A stretch of 64,000 nucleotides of DNA from Sclerotinia nivalis (taxonomy: Eukaryota > Ascomycota > Leotiomycetes > Helotiales > Sclerotiniaceae): contig JAPEIS010000007.1 in the NCBI GenBank assembly GCA_029531795.1, positions 1,612,001 through 1,676,000 of the forward strand, read 5' to 3'. Positions 23,496 through 34,704 of the stretch are shown here, piece by piece. Numbering within the stretch: the stretch's first letter is position 1; every line of letters begins with the position of its first letter. The translations under genes and the position numbers were made by a program. The notes beneath the pieces were generated by a model. The model searched no databases. It was given only the letters and a program-made list of their open reading frames with translations, and was not told the origin of the DNA.

Positions 23496-25861
23496 ATGGC
23501 CAACGAGGAACAGGTTCATGAGCATATGCCTCAAAAGGCCAAGCACAAGGAACAATTTCCTATGACAAATTGGATATATGATGTATTTCTGTGGACATTT
23601 TCAATACTCGTCGACCTCTTCTTTCGAGAAGTCCACCCGAGAGGATCATGGAAAGTTCCAAGGCGCGGGCCTGTTATCTTTGTAGCAGCCCCTCATGCAA
23701 ACCAGGTATGCGGCAGCAAGCTTCTTGTGCTTTGAAGCTCTTGATTGACACGTTCGTCTAGTTCGTCGACCCTCTTATCCTAATGCGCACGCTCCGAAAT
23801 GAATGCCATCGTCGCGCCGCTTTTCTTATCGCCGCCAAATCTATGGGTCGATTCATCGTGGGTTGGTTTGCGCGTAAAGTAGGTGCGGTTCCTGTCGGAA
23901 GAGCTCTGGATATGGTGAAGCCTGGATCTGGTACAATATACCTACCAGACCCTATCAACGACCCACTTCTCATACGTGGAGTTGGTACAAAATTTGATGG
24001 GAAAGAAGTACAAGTTGGAGGATTATTGGTTTTGCCTACCATGGACGGAACCGCTGCTAATACCGAGATAGCGGAAGTAATTAGCGCCGAGGAGTTGAGA
24101 TTGAAGAAACCTTTCAAAGGTCGAAATGCTATGATACAGCTCACCGGCCGAGATGATGTTGATGAAAATGGCAAGTTTGCCGATCAGTCTGTTAAGGGTA
24201 CCAAGGAAGGTTTTAAAGGATCGAAATACAAGACCGCTCCGAAAGTTGATCAAACCCAAGTGTATGATGCCGTATTTGATCGCCTCAGTGGTGGTGGAGC
24301 TGTTGGAATCTTCCCCGAAGGTGGTAGCCACGACAGGACCGAATTACTTCCCCTTAAAGCTGGTGTGGCTATTATGGCACTTGGATCATTGGCTGCCAAT
24401 CCTGATAGTGGTCTTCAAATTGTACCATGCGGTATGAACTATTTCCACGCCCATAAGTTCCGTTCAAGAGCCGTAATTGAGTTTGGTAATCCTATCGAAG
24501 TGCCAAAAGAGCTTGTTGAGCTCTACAAAAGTGGAGACCGAAGAGGAGCAGTCAGTCAATTACTGGATATTGTATACCAAGCTCTTGTTGCTGTCACTGT
24601 CACAAGCCCGGATTATGATACCCTCATGCTTATTCAAGCCGCCCGAAGACTGTATAATCCAACTGGGAAGAAACTTCCACTTCCAATGGTAGTTGAGTTA
24701 AATCGAAGACTGGTTAAAGGCTATACACATTATAAAGATGATCCAAGGATTGTACAACTCAAAAAATCTGTATTGGATTATAACCGACAACTACGCTACA
24801 TGAATCTTAGAGATCACCAAGTCGAATACGCTAAGTTCTCTGTTCCAAGAGCCGTATTCCTTCTGTTTTACCGCCTAGGAAAGCTAGCTGTTTTGTCTAT
24901 TGGCGTTATTCCAGGACTTTTCTTATTTGCACCGGTTTTCATAGCTTCAAAAATTATCAGCATCAAGAAGTCAAAAGAAGCTTTAGCTGCATCTACAGTC
25001 AAACTTCAAGGTCGAGATGTTATGGCAACATGGAAACTATTGGTTGCCCTTGCCTTTGCACCGATTTTATACAACTTTTATACCATTAGTCTTGCATACT
25101 GGACCTACAGAAACAGAGTTCAAGGGTATGTACCTGAATGGGTCCCACTGTGGGCAATCTTCGTTTTCGGATACATCCTCTTTCCAGCTATTACCTTTGC
25201 AGCTCTTCGTTTCGGAGAAGTAGGCATGGACATTGCCAAATCGTTACGACCTCTAATCGTAGCTCTCAACCCAGCATCTAGTAACGTCATCTTCAAACTT
25301 CGCGAGCGCAGAGCACAACTCAGCGCACAGGTTACGGACGTTATCAATACTCTTGGCCCAGAGATGTTCCCTGATTTCGATGCTTCCAGAATAGTAGCTG
25401 ATCCTTTCAATCGCGATGGTGTCAAGACTCCGACTTCGCCTCGTCAAACTGATCTACGTCGCAATAGCAATCAATCCGGTATCTCAGATGAATCACCACC
25501 ACGTGTTCTACACCGTAGTAATACTGCAGGTGCATCTATTGGGGGTGGCTCGAGTATGAATGGCCATCTTCCACGTAACGAGTCATTCGGAAATCTAGGT
25601 AACATCGCACTCTTCGCAACGCGACCACCTTCCAGGAGTCGGAGTCGCAGTAGCAGTAGCGGTGGTGCAGTAGGTTCAGCGGGATTCCCGTTGAAGAGCT
25701 TTAGTGCGTTGGATGGGAAAGCAAGTTTTGATGAGGTTAGTATGAAGATTCGGGGAGCGATGAAGGAGAGAGGGCAGATGAGGCGGAGACAGAGTGAGGT
25801 GATGAGGGAAGAAGAAAATGCGGCGTATAGTAGTGAAGATGAAGAAAGGAAACGGGTTTAG
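23496..25861 (+). CDS. Glycerol-3-phosphate acyltransferase (Sct1/Gpt2-like)
   Basis: Catalyses the first step of phosphatidate and triacylglycerol synthesis, sn-1 acylation of glycerol-3-phosphate (and of dihydroxyacetone phosphate in yeast homologues), at the ER. Exon 1 is 23496-23705, the intron 23706-23761 (56 nt), and exon 2 23762-25861, giving 769 residues. The acyltransferase block I, HANQFVD (residues 67-73), is cut by the intron between Gln70 and Phe71. This confirms the splice, because each half is incomplete alone. Block III is FPEGGSHDR near residue 247. The fungal insert between blocks is present. Two or three hydrophobic segments follow (about residues 410-430, 470-490, 510-530). 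The tail beyond 570 is Ser/Arg-rich with many SP and RxxS sites, as in yeast Sct1, where it is phosphorylated. Confidence 0.92.
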
Positions 25862-28800
25862 AGAAAAGGAAAAAATCGAAAAGTCATTGGGTTGGGTAAT
25901 TTGAGGAGAAGGTCATAGTATAGGCAAAGTGGGCTGACACGGATGGGATGGGATATTGTTAGCGGGGCGTAGCGTGGGCGTTCAGGAGGGAGGGAAATAC
26001 CACTGTAGATGGATATCTTTCAAGTTCCTCAGCTGGATGAAAATCATGTCAAGTCTATCCGCTTGTGCCTGTTCTTGATGCATTATTAAAACGATTTTAA
26101 AGTTGATTTTCTCATCACCCAAATTGCTTTCGCTAACTTACTCCTTCCTACATGTGTTTTACTTCCCCTCTTCAACACACACTATGTATATCTCGCTAAC
26201 TAACCTCGACCAATTTTTCCATCACAATCAAAATTACCCATGAGATCTGTTTAACTATAGATAACTTACCGAACGCCATCTACCTACCTACACATCGCTT
26301 GTATCACATTGTATCATTGTATGGTAGAACTCCATAATAGAACTCTATAGCGAAATCGCCACACGCGATAATGTATCTCTTTCTATTTCTACTTGTTTTC
26401 GGTTTTCTCGACGTCCCTTGAAAATCCGCGGGAAGGAATAGCTTTCAAGCCAGGTCGTACTCATAACCGCAGCAGGTCTCCAAAAAAAAAAATTCCAAAG
26501 AAAATAAGAAAAGAATGTTAGGTTATAAAAGTTTTAAAGCAGCATTCTTAGAATCTAATACTAGAGTTTGAAGATTTAGATTCTGAAGAGTTTTACTATT
26601 TTATATATCAGCTATGTGTATACATGTATGTGATCGGCTACAGACGACGCTGTGGACAGATGGTCAGCGATGGTAGTTGGCTATGCGATTAATCTGAGAT
26701 TGATTCGATTCGTCTACCTGCCAACGTTATTTGAGGCATTTTCCATCCATCGGTTAGTTTAACAACGGGATATCTCCAGGACAATCGGATAAGCACATAT
26801 AATTGGATGGGATATTAATGTGCATCGCGATAAACCCACCTCACCTCGCCATTTCAAGGTAGAAGCTATGGCCACAAATCACATCCTACAAGCATCACAC
26901 ATCACACATCACGCATAATTGCATGTGGTAACACCACGGTACAGGGTAACAGAGTAGCACTGCATCAAATCACTGACGTACCCCCCTTGCAATCACCACA
27001 CGATCCAAATGACGCCACCCATTAATGTGAAAAATCGCTCGACAATTTGCACAGCCCCCCTTGGCATTTTGTTAACCCATTCATAATGCTCAATTGGAAA
27101 TTGTGGCTTGAAGGACAGCTCCCTTAACCACTGGGTGCATCCATCTACTCAAGTCTTGGACAAAATATTTTTAACAAACTAGAAAGAAGGAATTGTACTT
27201 AGATAAAAATATTTTAATTGATTGATCGTATGAAAAATTGATAATTCTCATGAATACCCAGATATGAGTAGCCGGTACTGCACATTCTGTACATTGCAAC
27301 ATCCCATGCAATTATATGGGTTTATCGCGATGCATGGGAATGGGGTACCCAGTACCTGATTATTAATTATGCTGGAAAAGAGAGCGGATGTCGGTATTTG
27401 GTTTGTCGGGATAATATGAGAGTTCTAGATGTGAATTATAGAAGTGAATGATTATTATTCATCCTTAAAGAATAAAATTGATATTATCTATTATCCATGG
27501 TTTTAAGCATCTTTTCTTCCTTTTAGTGAGGTCCAAACACAACATGGAACACACATTTTTGGTCAGGCATAATCAAGGAAAACATCCAACTATTTATCTA
27601 CTACGGCTGGAGCTATAGTGGCGCTAGACAGCAGGAACATCAGAACATCAGAAGTTACTTGGCAGATGAAGTTTCAACATAACCTTACTTGATATCGCAT
27701 CTTGGTATATGCAACATCTGCTGGAGAGCTTCACGACAATAACAGCTGAAAAATCACGGTTTTTACAATACCGCTCCTTCCACAAATATCATCAACCAAG
27801 CCATAGCCAATACAGGCACACCCAAACTTAAACTACCTAGGTAAGAGAACCTCACCCTTTCTATTATCATATTGTCTGCTATTCTTATATCCCTCTTCTC
27901 TCTTACACATCACATCGACTTTCTCTCCTTTCAAGTTTTCTACTTGATTGTGAAGCTCTCTTCAATTTCATCAATCAAAGCAAAGCAAACACGCGATTAA
28001 ATTCTTGAAACACACAATTCATCACATTTTGATGCGTTTGATCAACTCACCTGCATCATCCTCATCATCAACAGGAGACCACCTCCACTCAAAAGGAGGC
28101 GCAGCACCCAGCACCCAGCACTTGGAAATCTCTTCTCCCGCACATCAAAGCTACCTAGGTACCAAATTGTGCCCGAGATTTCAATAACCACGCGCACAAC
28201 AACTTTCATGATCCTAACCTATTATTGTTCTTCCTTCAACCCATCGCCCTTTTCGTCCTACTTGCGCCGAAATTCAGAGGTTTAATTCATATTAGCATTT
28301 GGCATTTGGCATTTAGCATTTAGCATTCTCCTCTCCCGTTTCCGAGAGAGAAATCTTGCTAAGATGGTTTGTAAGTAAACAAATTATCCTCACGCTTTCC
28401 TTTGCCTGTTTTGAAGATCTTCCATCTATCAATTCAATTCACAACATTATTTCCTCTTGGAGAGTCCGATGATTTATCTATTCGCCAATTTCGTATCACA
28501 AGTAAGAAGTCGAAACATGCAGTCGGGTCTTTGATCCAACTCTTTGTTACATCTCACATTTGCGCTGCACTTGAATGGTACCACACATCCAACTTGACCT
28601 TTGTTTCATCTTCATCACAGGACAGCTACCCAGAGTCTAAAAGACCTAAATCTTGAAGCCAAGAATTACTCTTTTGGCATCCTATTTACACCATATTTCT
28701 TGTTCTCTTTCATTCTGTTGTATACTTGATCCACCTGTCAATCTGCCAGCAAATTGCCAAGGGACCTCCTGGAAGCTTAGTTCGGCTGCCGCGCGCATTG

Positions 28801-28944
28801 CAATTTCAATATCGGACATCATACGGAGTGGCTGGGCTAACTTTGTATCTTCTTTGATATGTAGCACAACCTCAATTTCGAAGGGAACTCGCGCGCATAA
28901 GATCCCTCAAAAATACCCCGAGTTTTCAAAGCAATTCAGGAAAT
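25862..28944. other. Long spacer upstream of the Ca2+/H+ exchanger
   Basis: A 3.1-kb interval without a supportable gene. The 3' part (about 27,800-28,944) is CT-rich and probably includes the exchanger's promoter and leader. An ATGGTTTGTAAGT at about 28364 and an AG just before the start codon (TTCAG|GAAATATG) would fit a leader intron of about 570 nt, with a two-codon upstream ORF across the splice. This is inference. The repeat GGCATTTGGCATTTAGCATTTAGCATT lies at about 28301-28326. Confidence 0.5.
28096..28103 (+). promoter_or_regulatory. Possible calcineurin/Crz1 response element
   Basis: GAGGCGCA matches the published Crz1 consensus GNGGC(G/T)CA exactly. It lies about 850 bp upstream of the vacuolar Ca2+/H+ exchanger start codon. 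A match this degenerate is expected about once per 4 kb on both strands, so it is suggestive only. Confidence 0.3.
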
Positions 28945-30449
28945 ATGTCGAATAGAGCGGATGAAAACTCGAGTCTGTTGGGCGCCAACGGACATGGAAA
29001 TGGAAATGACAGACGCAAGAGTAGCGTTCACGAGTTCTTTCTTAGCAGGAAACATACACCGGGAACGGACAGCGACAGTGCCATTGTTAGCTACTCGGCT
29101 TCGACATGGCACGTAGGGAAGGTTACCTTGTATAGTAGTTATGTCAACGTCCTTTTGATCTTTGTACCGTTGGGTATAATCGCAGGTCTCACACATTGGG
29201 ATCCGGTCGTCATCTTCACTCTCAACTTCTTCGCTATTATCCCATTGGCCTCCATCCTTTCCTTTGCAACGGAAGAAATATCTATGAAGCTAGGAGAAAC
29301 ACTTGGAGGTCTCTTGAACGCAACATTCGGCAATGCTGTGGAACTTATTGTAGGTACCGGTGTCAGATTGTATTGGTTATGGACTAATATTAAATTTCGC
29401 AGGTCAGTATTATCGCATTGAAGCAAGGACAAATCCGCATCGTTCAATCGAGTATGTTAGGTAGTATCTTGTCGAACTCTCTACTTGTGTTGGGATGTTG
29501 CTTTATAGCTGGCGGAATCCACAATACACGAACTGGTACATCTATGGGCATCGAGCAGAAATTTAACGACACTGTCGCAGGAACCATGTCATCCCTTATG
29601 GTTCTTGCTGCATGCGCTTTGATTATCCCTGCAACGGTAAGCTGAACTCCCATCTGTTTGTAACAATAGCTGACTTCTTCAAAGCTTTATTCTGTTCTCG
29701 CCAAATCATCAGCAGACACTGAAACCAATATTTTGATTCTCTCTCACGGAACAGCAATCATTTTATTAATTCTGTATTGCCTCTATTTGTTCTTCCAGCT
29801 TCGAACACATGCCAATCTATTCGATGCTGAAAGCCAAGCAGCAGGAGAGGAGGAAGAAGCACCACAGATGAGCCCATGGGCTGCCGCCGCTGTTCTCGTT
29901 ATTGTCACAGTCGCCGTATCTGTTTGTGCTGATTACTTGGTTGATTCCATCGACTCGATCGTTGAGAGTACTCATATCTCCAAAACATTCGTTGGTCTTA
30001 TTCTACTCCCCATTGTTGGTAATGCCGCAGAGCATGTCACAGCTATTGTGGTTGCCGTCAAGGATAAGATGGACCTTGCAATGGGCGTAGCCATTGGATC
30101 GAGTATGCAAATTGCACTTTTCGTCACCCCATTCCTTGTGATCTTGGGATGGATCATGGATAAACCTATGACTTTACATTTTGAAACATTCGAGACAGTG
30201 GTTTTCTTCTTAAGTGTCTTGGTCGTTACTTATGTTGTTCAAGATGGCAAGAGTAATTATTTGGAAGGTTGTATGGTAAGTCTTGATAAATTCCAAATTT
30301 TTAACCCCATTTCACTGACATTTACATAGCTTCTTGGTCTTTATATCATCATTGGCCTCGCATTCTTGGTATACCCAGACGCTCCTGCCGGAGCCGGAGA
30401 AATTGGAGGGAATGTGGTCAGATCAGTCAAGGCTTTGGCAGGATATTAG
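28945..30449 (+). CDS. Vacuolar Ca2+/H+ exchanger (CAX family, Vcx1-like)
   Basis: Moves Ca2+ into the vacuole in exchange for protons and so sets cytosolic Ca2+ and tolerance. Exons 28945-29349, 29403-29636, 29685-30275 and 30330-30449 join in frame to 449 residues, the normal size. The first donor is GTAGGT, chosen because it restores the conserved [16 protein letters not shown]. Both CAX alpha-repeats are present: [20 protein letters not shown] in the N half and [21 protein letters not shown] in the C half. An acidic loop lies between them ([10 protein letters not shown]). About eleven membrane segments are apparent. The N-terminus is Ser/Asp-rich, with the fungal dileucine-like SSLLGANG. 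The gene is convergent with STN1. Confidence 0.93.
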
Positions 30450-31012
30450 TTCGAGATTGTTGATATTAATTGTATCAGAATGTGGCAGTGGCGTTTCAGC
30501 GCTGGATATGAAAGGCAGATATTGAGATTTCATAGCCGGGGGGGGGGGGGTGAGGGAGGTAGATTGACAAGGTTGGTGGCACTTTTAACATTGCTTGTTA
30601 TTACAAAAAAAACATTATGGGATTTTAGGGAAAATTTTATGAGAGGGTTGCCGGGAATGCAAATGGGATGAATTGTAAAAATAGTCAGGGGGCTTCGAAG
30701 CTAAGACCTGTGTATATGATACCTCGCGAGTAATACAATACGTTGAGTTTAATGTAGCCTTGAGCTTGTGTGTATGTATGTACAAGGGTATTTTGAGGTT
30801 ACATAGTCCTATACTACATAATCAAATGTACAACTCAATGCGCCATTAACGCCCATGCAGCCTACACGACAAATGCATATCTCCAAACCCATCCATATAT
30901 AACCTAAAACCAATAATGATCTAAACACAAAAACATCCACCTATCCACACCCCGTATCCAAAGCTGCAAATCGTCGACGAGGATTCAGGGATTAGACATA
31001 TATATGTATACA

Positions 31013-31038
31013 TCTTTCTTTCTTTCTTTCTTTCTTTC
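31013..31038. repeat. (CTTT)n microsatellite
   Basis: Six tandem CTTT units in the convergent spacer between the exchanger and STN1, continuing into CT-rich sequence. Confidence 0.85.
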
Positions 31039-31087
31039 CTTCTCTCTTCAAAGTTCAAACCCAGACTTCTTCCTCATGCACGCATGT

Positions 31088-31107
31088 GAGAGAGAGAGAG
31101 AGAGAGA
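31088..31107. repeat. (GA)n microsatellite
   Basis: Ten uninterrupted GA units, followed after a short gap by a second GAGAGAGAGA tract near 31113. Confidence 0.85.
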
Positions 31108-31204
31108 TTCATGAGAGAGAGAAATTCATGATCGAAAATCGAAAATCGGGAGCAGACCCTACAGCTCATTAATTAGTCGGTTTGATAAAGTGCGCATTGA
31201 GAGG

Positions 31205-32362
31205 CTATAGACCAAAAGTATCGTATTTGGATAGGTCGGGGAGGGCGATTGGTAGGGTTCTTCTTTTTATAGCAGGGGGTTTGGGGTTCGTTTTGTTGGG
31301 GGAGGTTTCGCGTGGGGGGTGGTGGAGGGGAGGAGGTTTGTGGGTGGATTTGGGGGGTTGGGCGGGGATGGATGAGACGAGGTGGTGTGAATTATCTTTT
31401 CTTTTCCTCTCTTGTGGTTGTTTTTCCCCTTCGTCTTTGACTCTGTCGGTGTTCTCCTTTCTTCCAGTTCCCTCTTTTAACCTATTACCCTCTCTCTCGT
31501 CAACCTTCTTCTTCCTTTGTCCTTCCCTCTCCCCCCGCTTTTCCCTTTCAACCTCGCGAGCTTTCCTCCTCCTCTCTCTCCTCTTCCCCCTTTCAATCTC
31601 CTCCTGACTCACCACCCATTCCCTGCCCAAAATCCCCGAGGAAGGATCCTTCAACCCCGCACATTCATCCCACCACTTCCTTTCCACATCTGTACTTCCT
31701 ACCACTCCCATCTTCACAATTTGCAGTTGTGGCATCGACATATATGTTCCCATCACTCCGAGGATCCGTACGATTTTGCATTCGGAGATGCTGTCCCAGG
31801 CGATTTGAGGATGGGTGATTGAGGGTTCGCTCGGGGTTAGTGATTGGGTGGTGGGGAGGTTGGAGGTGGAGGTGGAGGTTGAGGTTGTAGATGAAGAGGG
31901 ATTGGCTGGTGGTGGAGGAGGTAAGAGTGCCACGCATTCTATACATACTCCGCTTGAATCATCGATAGTATAGACGCGGCGACGGGCAAAATCATCAGTA
32001 GAGACGACGAGGCCGATGAGTTTTATGTACCGAATCGGATGGTTGAGGTAATGGTGAATTGGTTTATCTTGCGTTGTTCTGTTAGCTGATTGTTTCTATT
32101 TATTCCATCTGTAACGTTATTGCATGAAGAATTCCCGCCCGAGGGAAAGAAAGAGAAGAGGAACATGGGAGTAAAGAAACAAGAGCAAAAACGAACTTTC
32201 ATAATAAACACCCCGCGTATTCAAAGTAGCGATATCCGCACACCTTAAAGCGCACCATTTGTGAATAGTAGGCGAGAGATGGTATAGATTTAGCGGGAGG
32301 AGTGGTGCGAGTTCGAGTGCGGATGTGGACGTCGATGTGGATGTCGATGAGGGGGTTGTCAT
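31205..32362 (-). CDS. stn1: CST telomere-capping subunit Stn1
   Basis: Stn1 binds Ten1 and protects single-stranded telomere ends; in the CST complex it also assists lagging-strand fill-in. Exon 1 is 32362-32212 and exon 2 32067-31205, giving 337 residues, close to S. pombe Stn1. The 144-nt intron was placed because it joins NTR to DKPIHHYLNHPIRYIKLIGLVV, the typical entry into the OB fold. The OB domain (about residues 50-170) has VVSTDDFARRRVYTIDDSSGVCIECV, the classical Stn1 strand pattern, then KIVRILGVMGTY and LQIVKMGVV, then WWDECAGLK. The region from about 175 to 300 is a long Arg/Lys/Glu-rich helix followed by a Pro/Lys-rich tail ending in LSKYDTFGL. No separate C-terminal winged-helix domain is evident, as in many fission-yeast-like Stn1 proteins. 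Poly-Pro and Ser/Thr runs interrupt the OB fold. Confidence 0.8.
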
Positions 32363-32899
32363 GACATTTTCTGATGGAGCATGGTGTGAGAGGAATTGCC
32401 ACGCGTCAATTGCTATGTGAGCAGAGCAGATGTTAAAGACGAGATTTGATCGCGCGAATGGTGTTTTGAATGTAGCTAGTTGTTGAAATGGTCATGGATG
32501 GAACGTTGAAATGAATGTTTCGGTGTTTGCGACCGAGGCGAAGGGAAATCGCGAAGTGCACGCGTCGAGGATGTATGTCACGTGGTTTGTTGATGCTGCT
32601 CGGTCGATGGAAGTCTAGAGCTCAGACGAGAGTAGGGGTTTGAGTTTGAAGATTTAGAATGTCCAAAATATCTGATCACAAATAATTAAAGAATGTACAA
32701 TCATATGCTGGAATATTAATATGTCAAAAAGGTCAAATGAAATGCATGTCTTGATTAGGAGTTGTATTGAAAATGGATAAATCCTCATATTAAATCATCG
32801 TAGTTATCAACGCCTACTTCTATGCATATCATATCAAATCCATCCAGCCGTATTAAAAAACCCCCCAAAACTCCATTTCCATTTGTAGATATCATATCA
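32363..32899. other. Intergenic (STN1 promoter)
   Basis: A 537-bp spacer between two leftward genes, STN1 and the J-protein. No conserved ORF or repeat was seen. Confidence 0.55.
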
Positions 32900-34216
32900 T
32901 CATGCCCGGGTAGTTCTAGTACGCTTGGATTGCCGAGTGGCTGGCTTCTTCGCTCTCTTTTTAGGAGCTGGTTTCTCGACCTCGACCTCGACCTCGATCT
33001 CTTCTTCTTCATCTTCTTCTGCTTCTTCTGCTTGATAATCATTACCACCGTCATCCATTTCTACATCTTCATCTTTATCTTCTTCCTCTACCACAGGTTC
33101 TCTCTTCCTGCCCCTTGATGACTTCTTCTTAGGTGTTGGTATTTTATCTTCCTCCACATCATCCTCAGAATCGGCTTCTCTTTTCTTCCCCTTGCCCTTC
33201 GCTTTGCCTTTGCTCTTACTCGAGCCTAAACCGTTTTGAATTCTCTGAAACTCCTCTTCATCCAGTCCACCTGGATCCTTTGCCAACTTCTTTCCACCTG
33301 ACGCATATTTTGCCTCTAATCCATCAAGGAAACTACCTCTTGAGGCTTGCCTGGCCTGGATAATAGCAGCCAAATCATCCATATGACCAGGGACCTGCTT
33401 CTTTGGCTTTTTACTTTTCTCCGCTCCATCCCCACTAGATCCCTTCAATAATTTATCAGCGCCTAGTTGTTTCGCGGCCTTCGCAGCTTCTTTCTCTTCC
33501 TCTCTAGCCTTCTTCATTCTCTTAGCCTTCGAAGCCTTACTTTCCTGTCTAAAGACAGCATATTCCTCAACTTCTCCCTTCTTGATTGCTTCCTCGATAA
33601 TCTCGCGAAATCGTTCTTCATCCTGGACTGGGTCACTCAACATAATAACCTGATACATTTTCCCCCATTTTCCTTCGTGTACGGTATAAGCTTTGAGCAA
33701 ATCATCCTTCTCCTCATCAGAACCTTTGTAGTAATTAGAAAATTCATTAATGGCATCGGCAGTAACAATATCTTTGTATTGCTCGGAATAGAAATCGGTC
33801 CAGGAGAAGCCATCCGCATCGACAGACTCAGAGGTAGATCCAGTACGATCATAGCGTTTGCGACGATTTGGATTTGAGAGGATGGCATATGCGAAAGCGA
33901 TTTCTTGGAATTTGGTATGGGAATCAGATTTGAGATGTGCTGGAGCTTTGTCTAGGAGATTGTTAGCTGTGCAAATAGACTTTTGAGGTGGTTGTATGTC
34001 ATGAATTCGAAAGTGATAATCCCGTAAGAAGAATCGCATGGATCTTGTAGGCTCCTAAAGTAAAAAATACTATGACATACCTGGATGGTGCTTCAAAGCG
34101 CATTTACGATATGCACGTTTGATCTCATCTTCAGAGGCAGATTTCTCAATACCCAGAACTTCGTACGGATTGATTTGTGGAGGGGTTTCATCTGCGACAT
34201 CATTTTGGGTAGCCAT
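32900..34216 (-). CDS. J-domain protein, DNAJC9-like
   Basis: An Hsp70 co-chaperone. Human DNAJC9 is known as a histone H3-H4 chaperone that recruits Hsp70, and this is the closest recognisable type. Exon 1 is 34216-34081, the intron 34080-33952, and exon 2 33951-32900, giving 395 residues. The intron falls inside the HPD triad: His44 and Pro45 end exon 1, and Asp46 is split by the splice (CCAG|ACAAA). The J domain covers about residues 17-85 ([22 protein letters not shown] ... [12 protein letters not shown]). Next is the DNAJC9-type helical region ([51 protein letters not shown]). The last roughly 110 residues alternate acidic blocks and Lys/Arg blocks. They end in [20 protein letters not shown], an evident nuclear-localisation and histone-binding-like tail. 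Confidence 0.88.
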
Positions 34217-34704
34217 TTTAAAATTTGTGTCGATGTCGATGTTGTTAAAATTTTGTGGAATAATGGTGAATTGAGACGAGACTCTAGTATGTTTGTTTGT
34301 TCGAGGAAACGCGTTTGATATAGAGGGTCGCGTAAAGTGTTCTGACTGAAAGGCTAGAACAAAAAACTGGAATAGTTGACGATGAGCTACCGCTTAGTCA
34401 TGATACACTAAGAAATTCTTGTCGACCCTTCTCATTCGAATAAAAACCCAGTAACATACCTACATAGTATCTTCAATTTATTCTAGCTGTTGGTTCTTAG
34501 TTCACTACTCAAAATATTGGTGGACTTACAGATATTGATTGACATTTTGGTGTGTTATGGAAAGTATGTCACGATTAAGCGATTAAGCTGATTAAGCGGA
34601 GTCACATCTCGGACCCAGGCATGAAGGAATCACCAGTTGGACTTCTCATTTCTAGACATTACATACATTTCTCATTTCCCCGATATCATTCCCCGCGAAC
34701 ACAA
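34217..34704. other. Intergenic (J-protein promoter)
   Basis: A 488-bp spacer between two leftward genes. It is AT-rich and nothing else is recognisable. A short repeated GATTAAGC is seen near 34575-34600. Confidence 0.55.

Larger units (their letters stand above)
30450..31204. other. Convergent spacer with microsatellites
   Basis: About 750 bp between the 3' ends of the Ca2+/H+ exchanger and STN1. It contains a run of at least ten G (near 30540), a (CTTT)n tract and a (GA)n tract. No gene was seen. Confidence 0.6.

Noticed and set aside
30538..30552. G run as a possible quadruplex
   Set aside because: A single G run with no further G-tracts of suitable spacing nearby.
31182..31822. Plus-strand open frames opposite STN1
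   Set aside because: They mirror the Lys/Arg/Glu-rich coding strand as Phe/Leu/Ser; no protein-like features.
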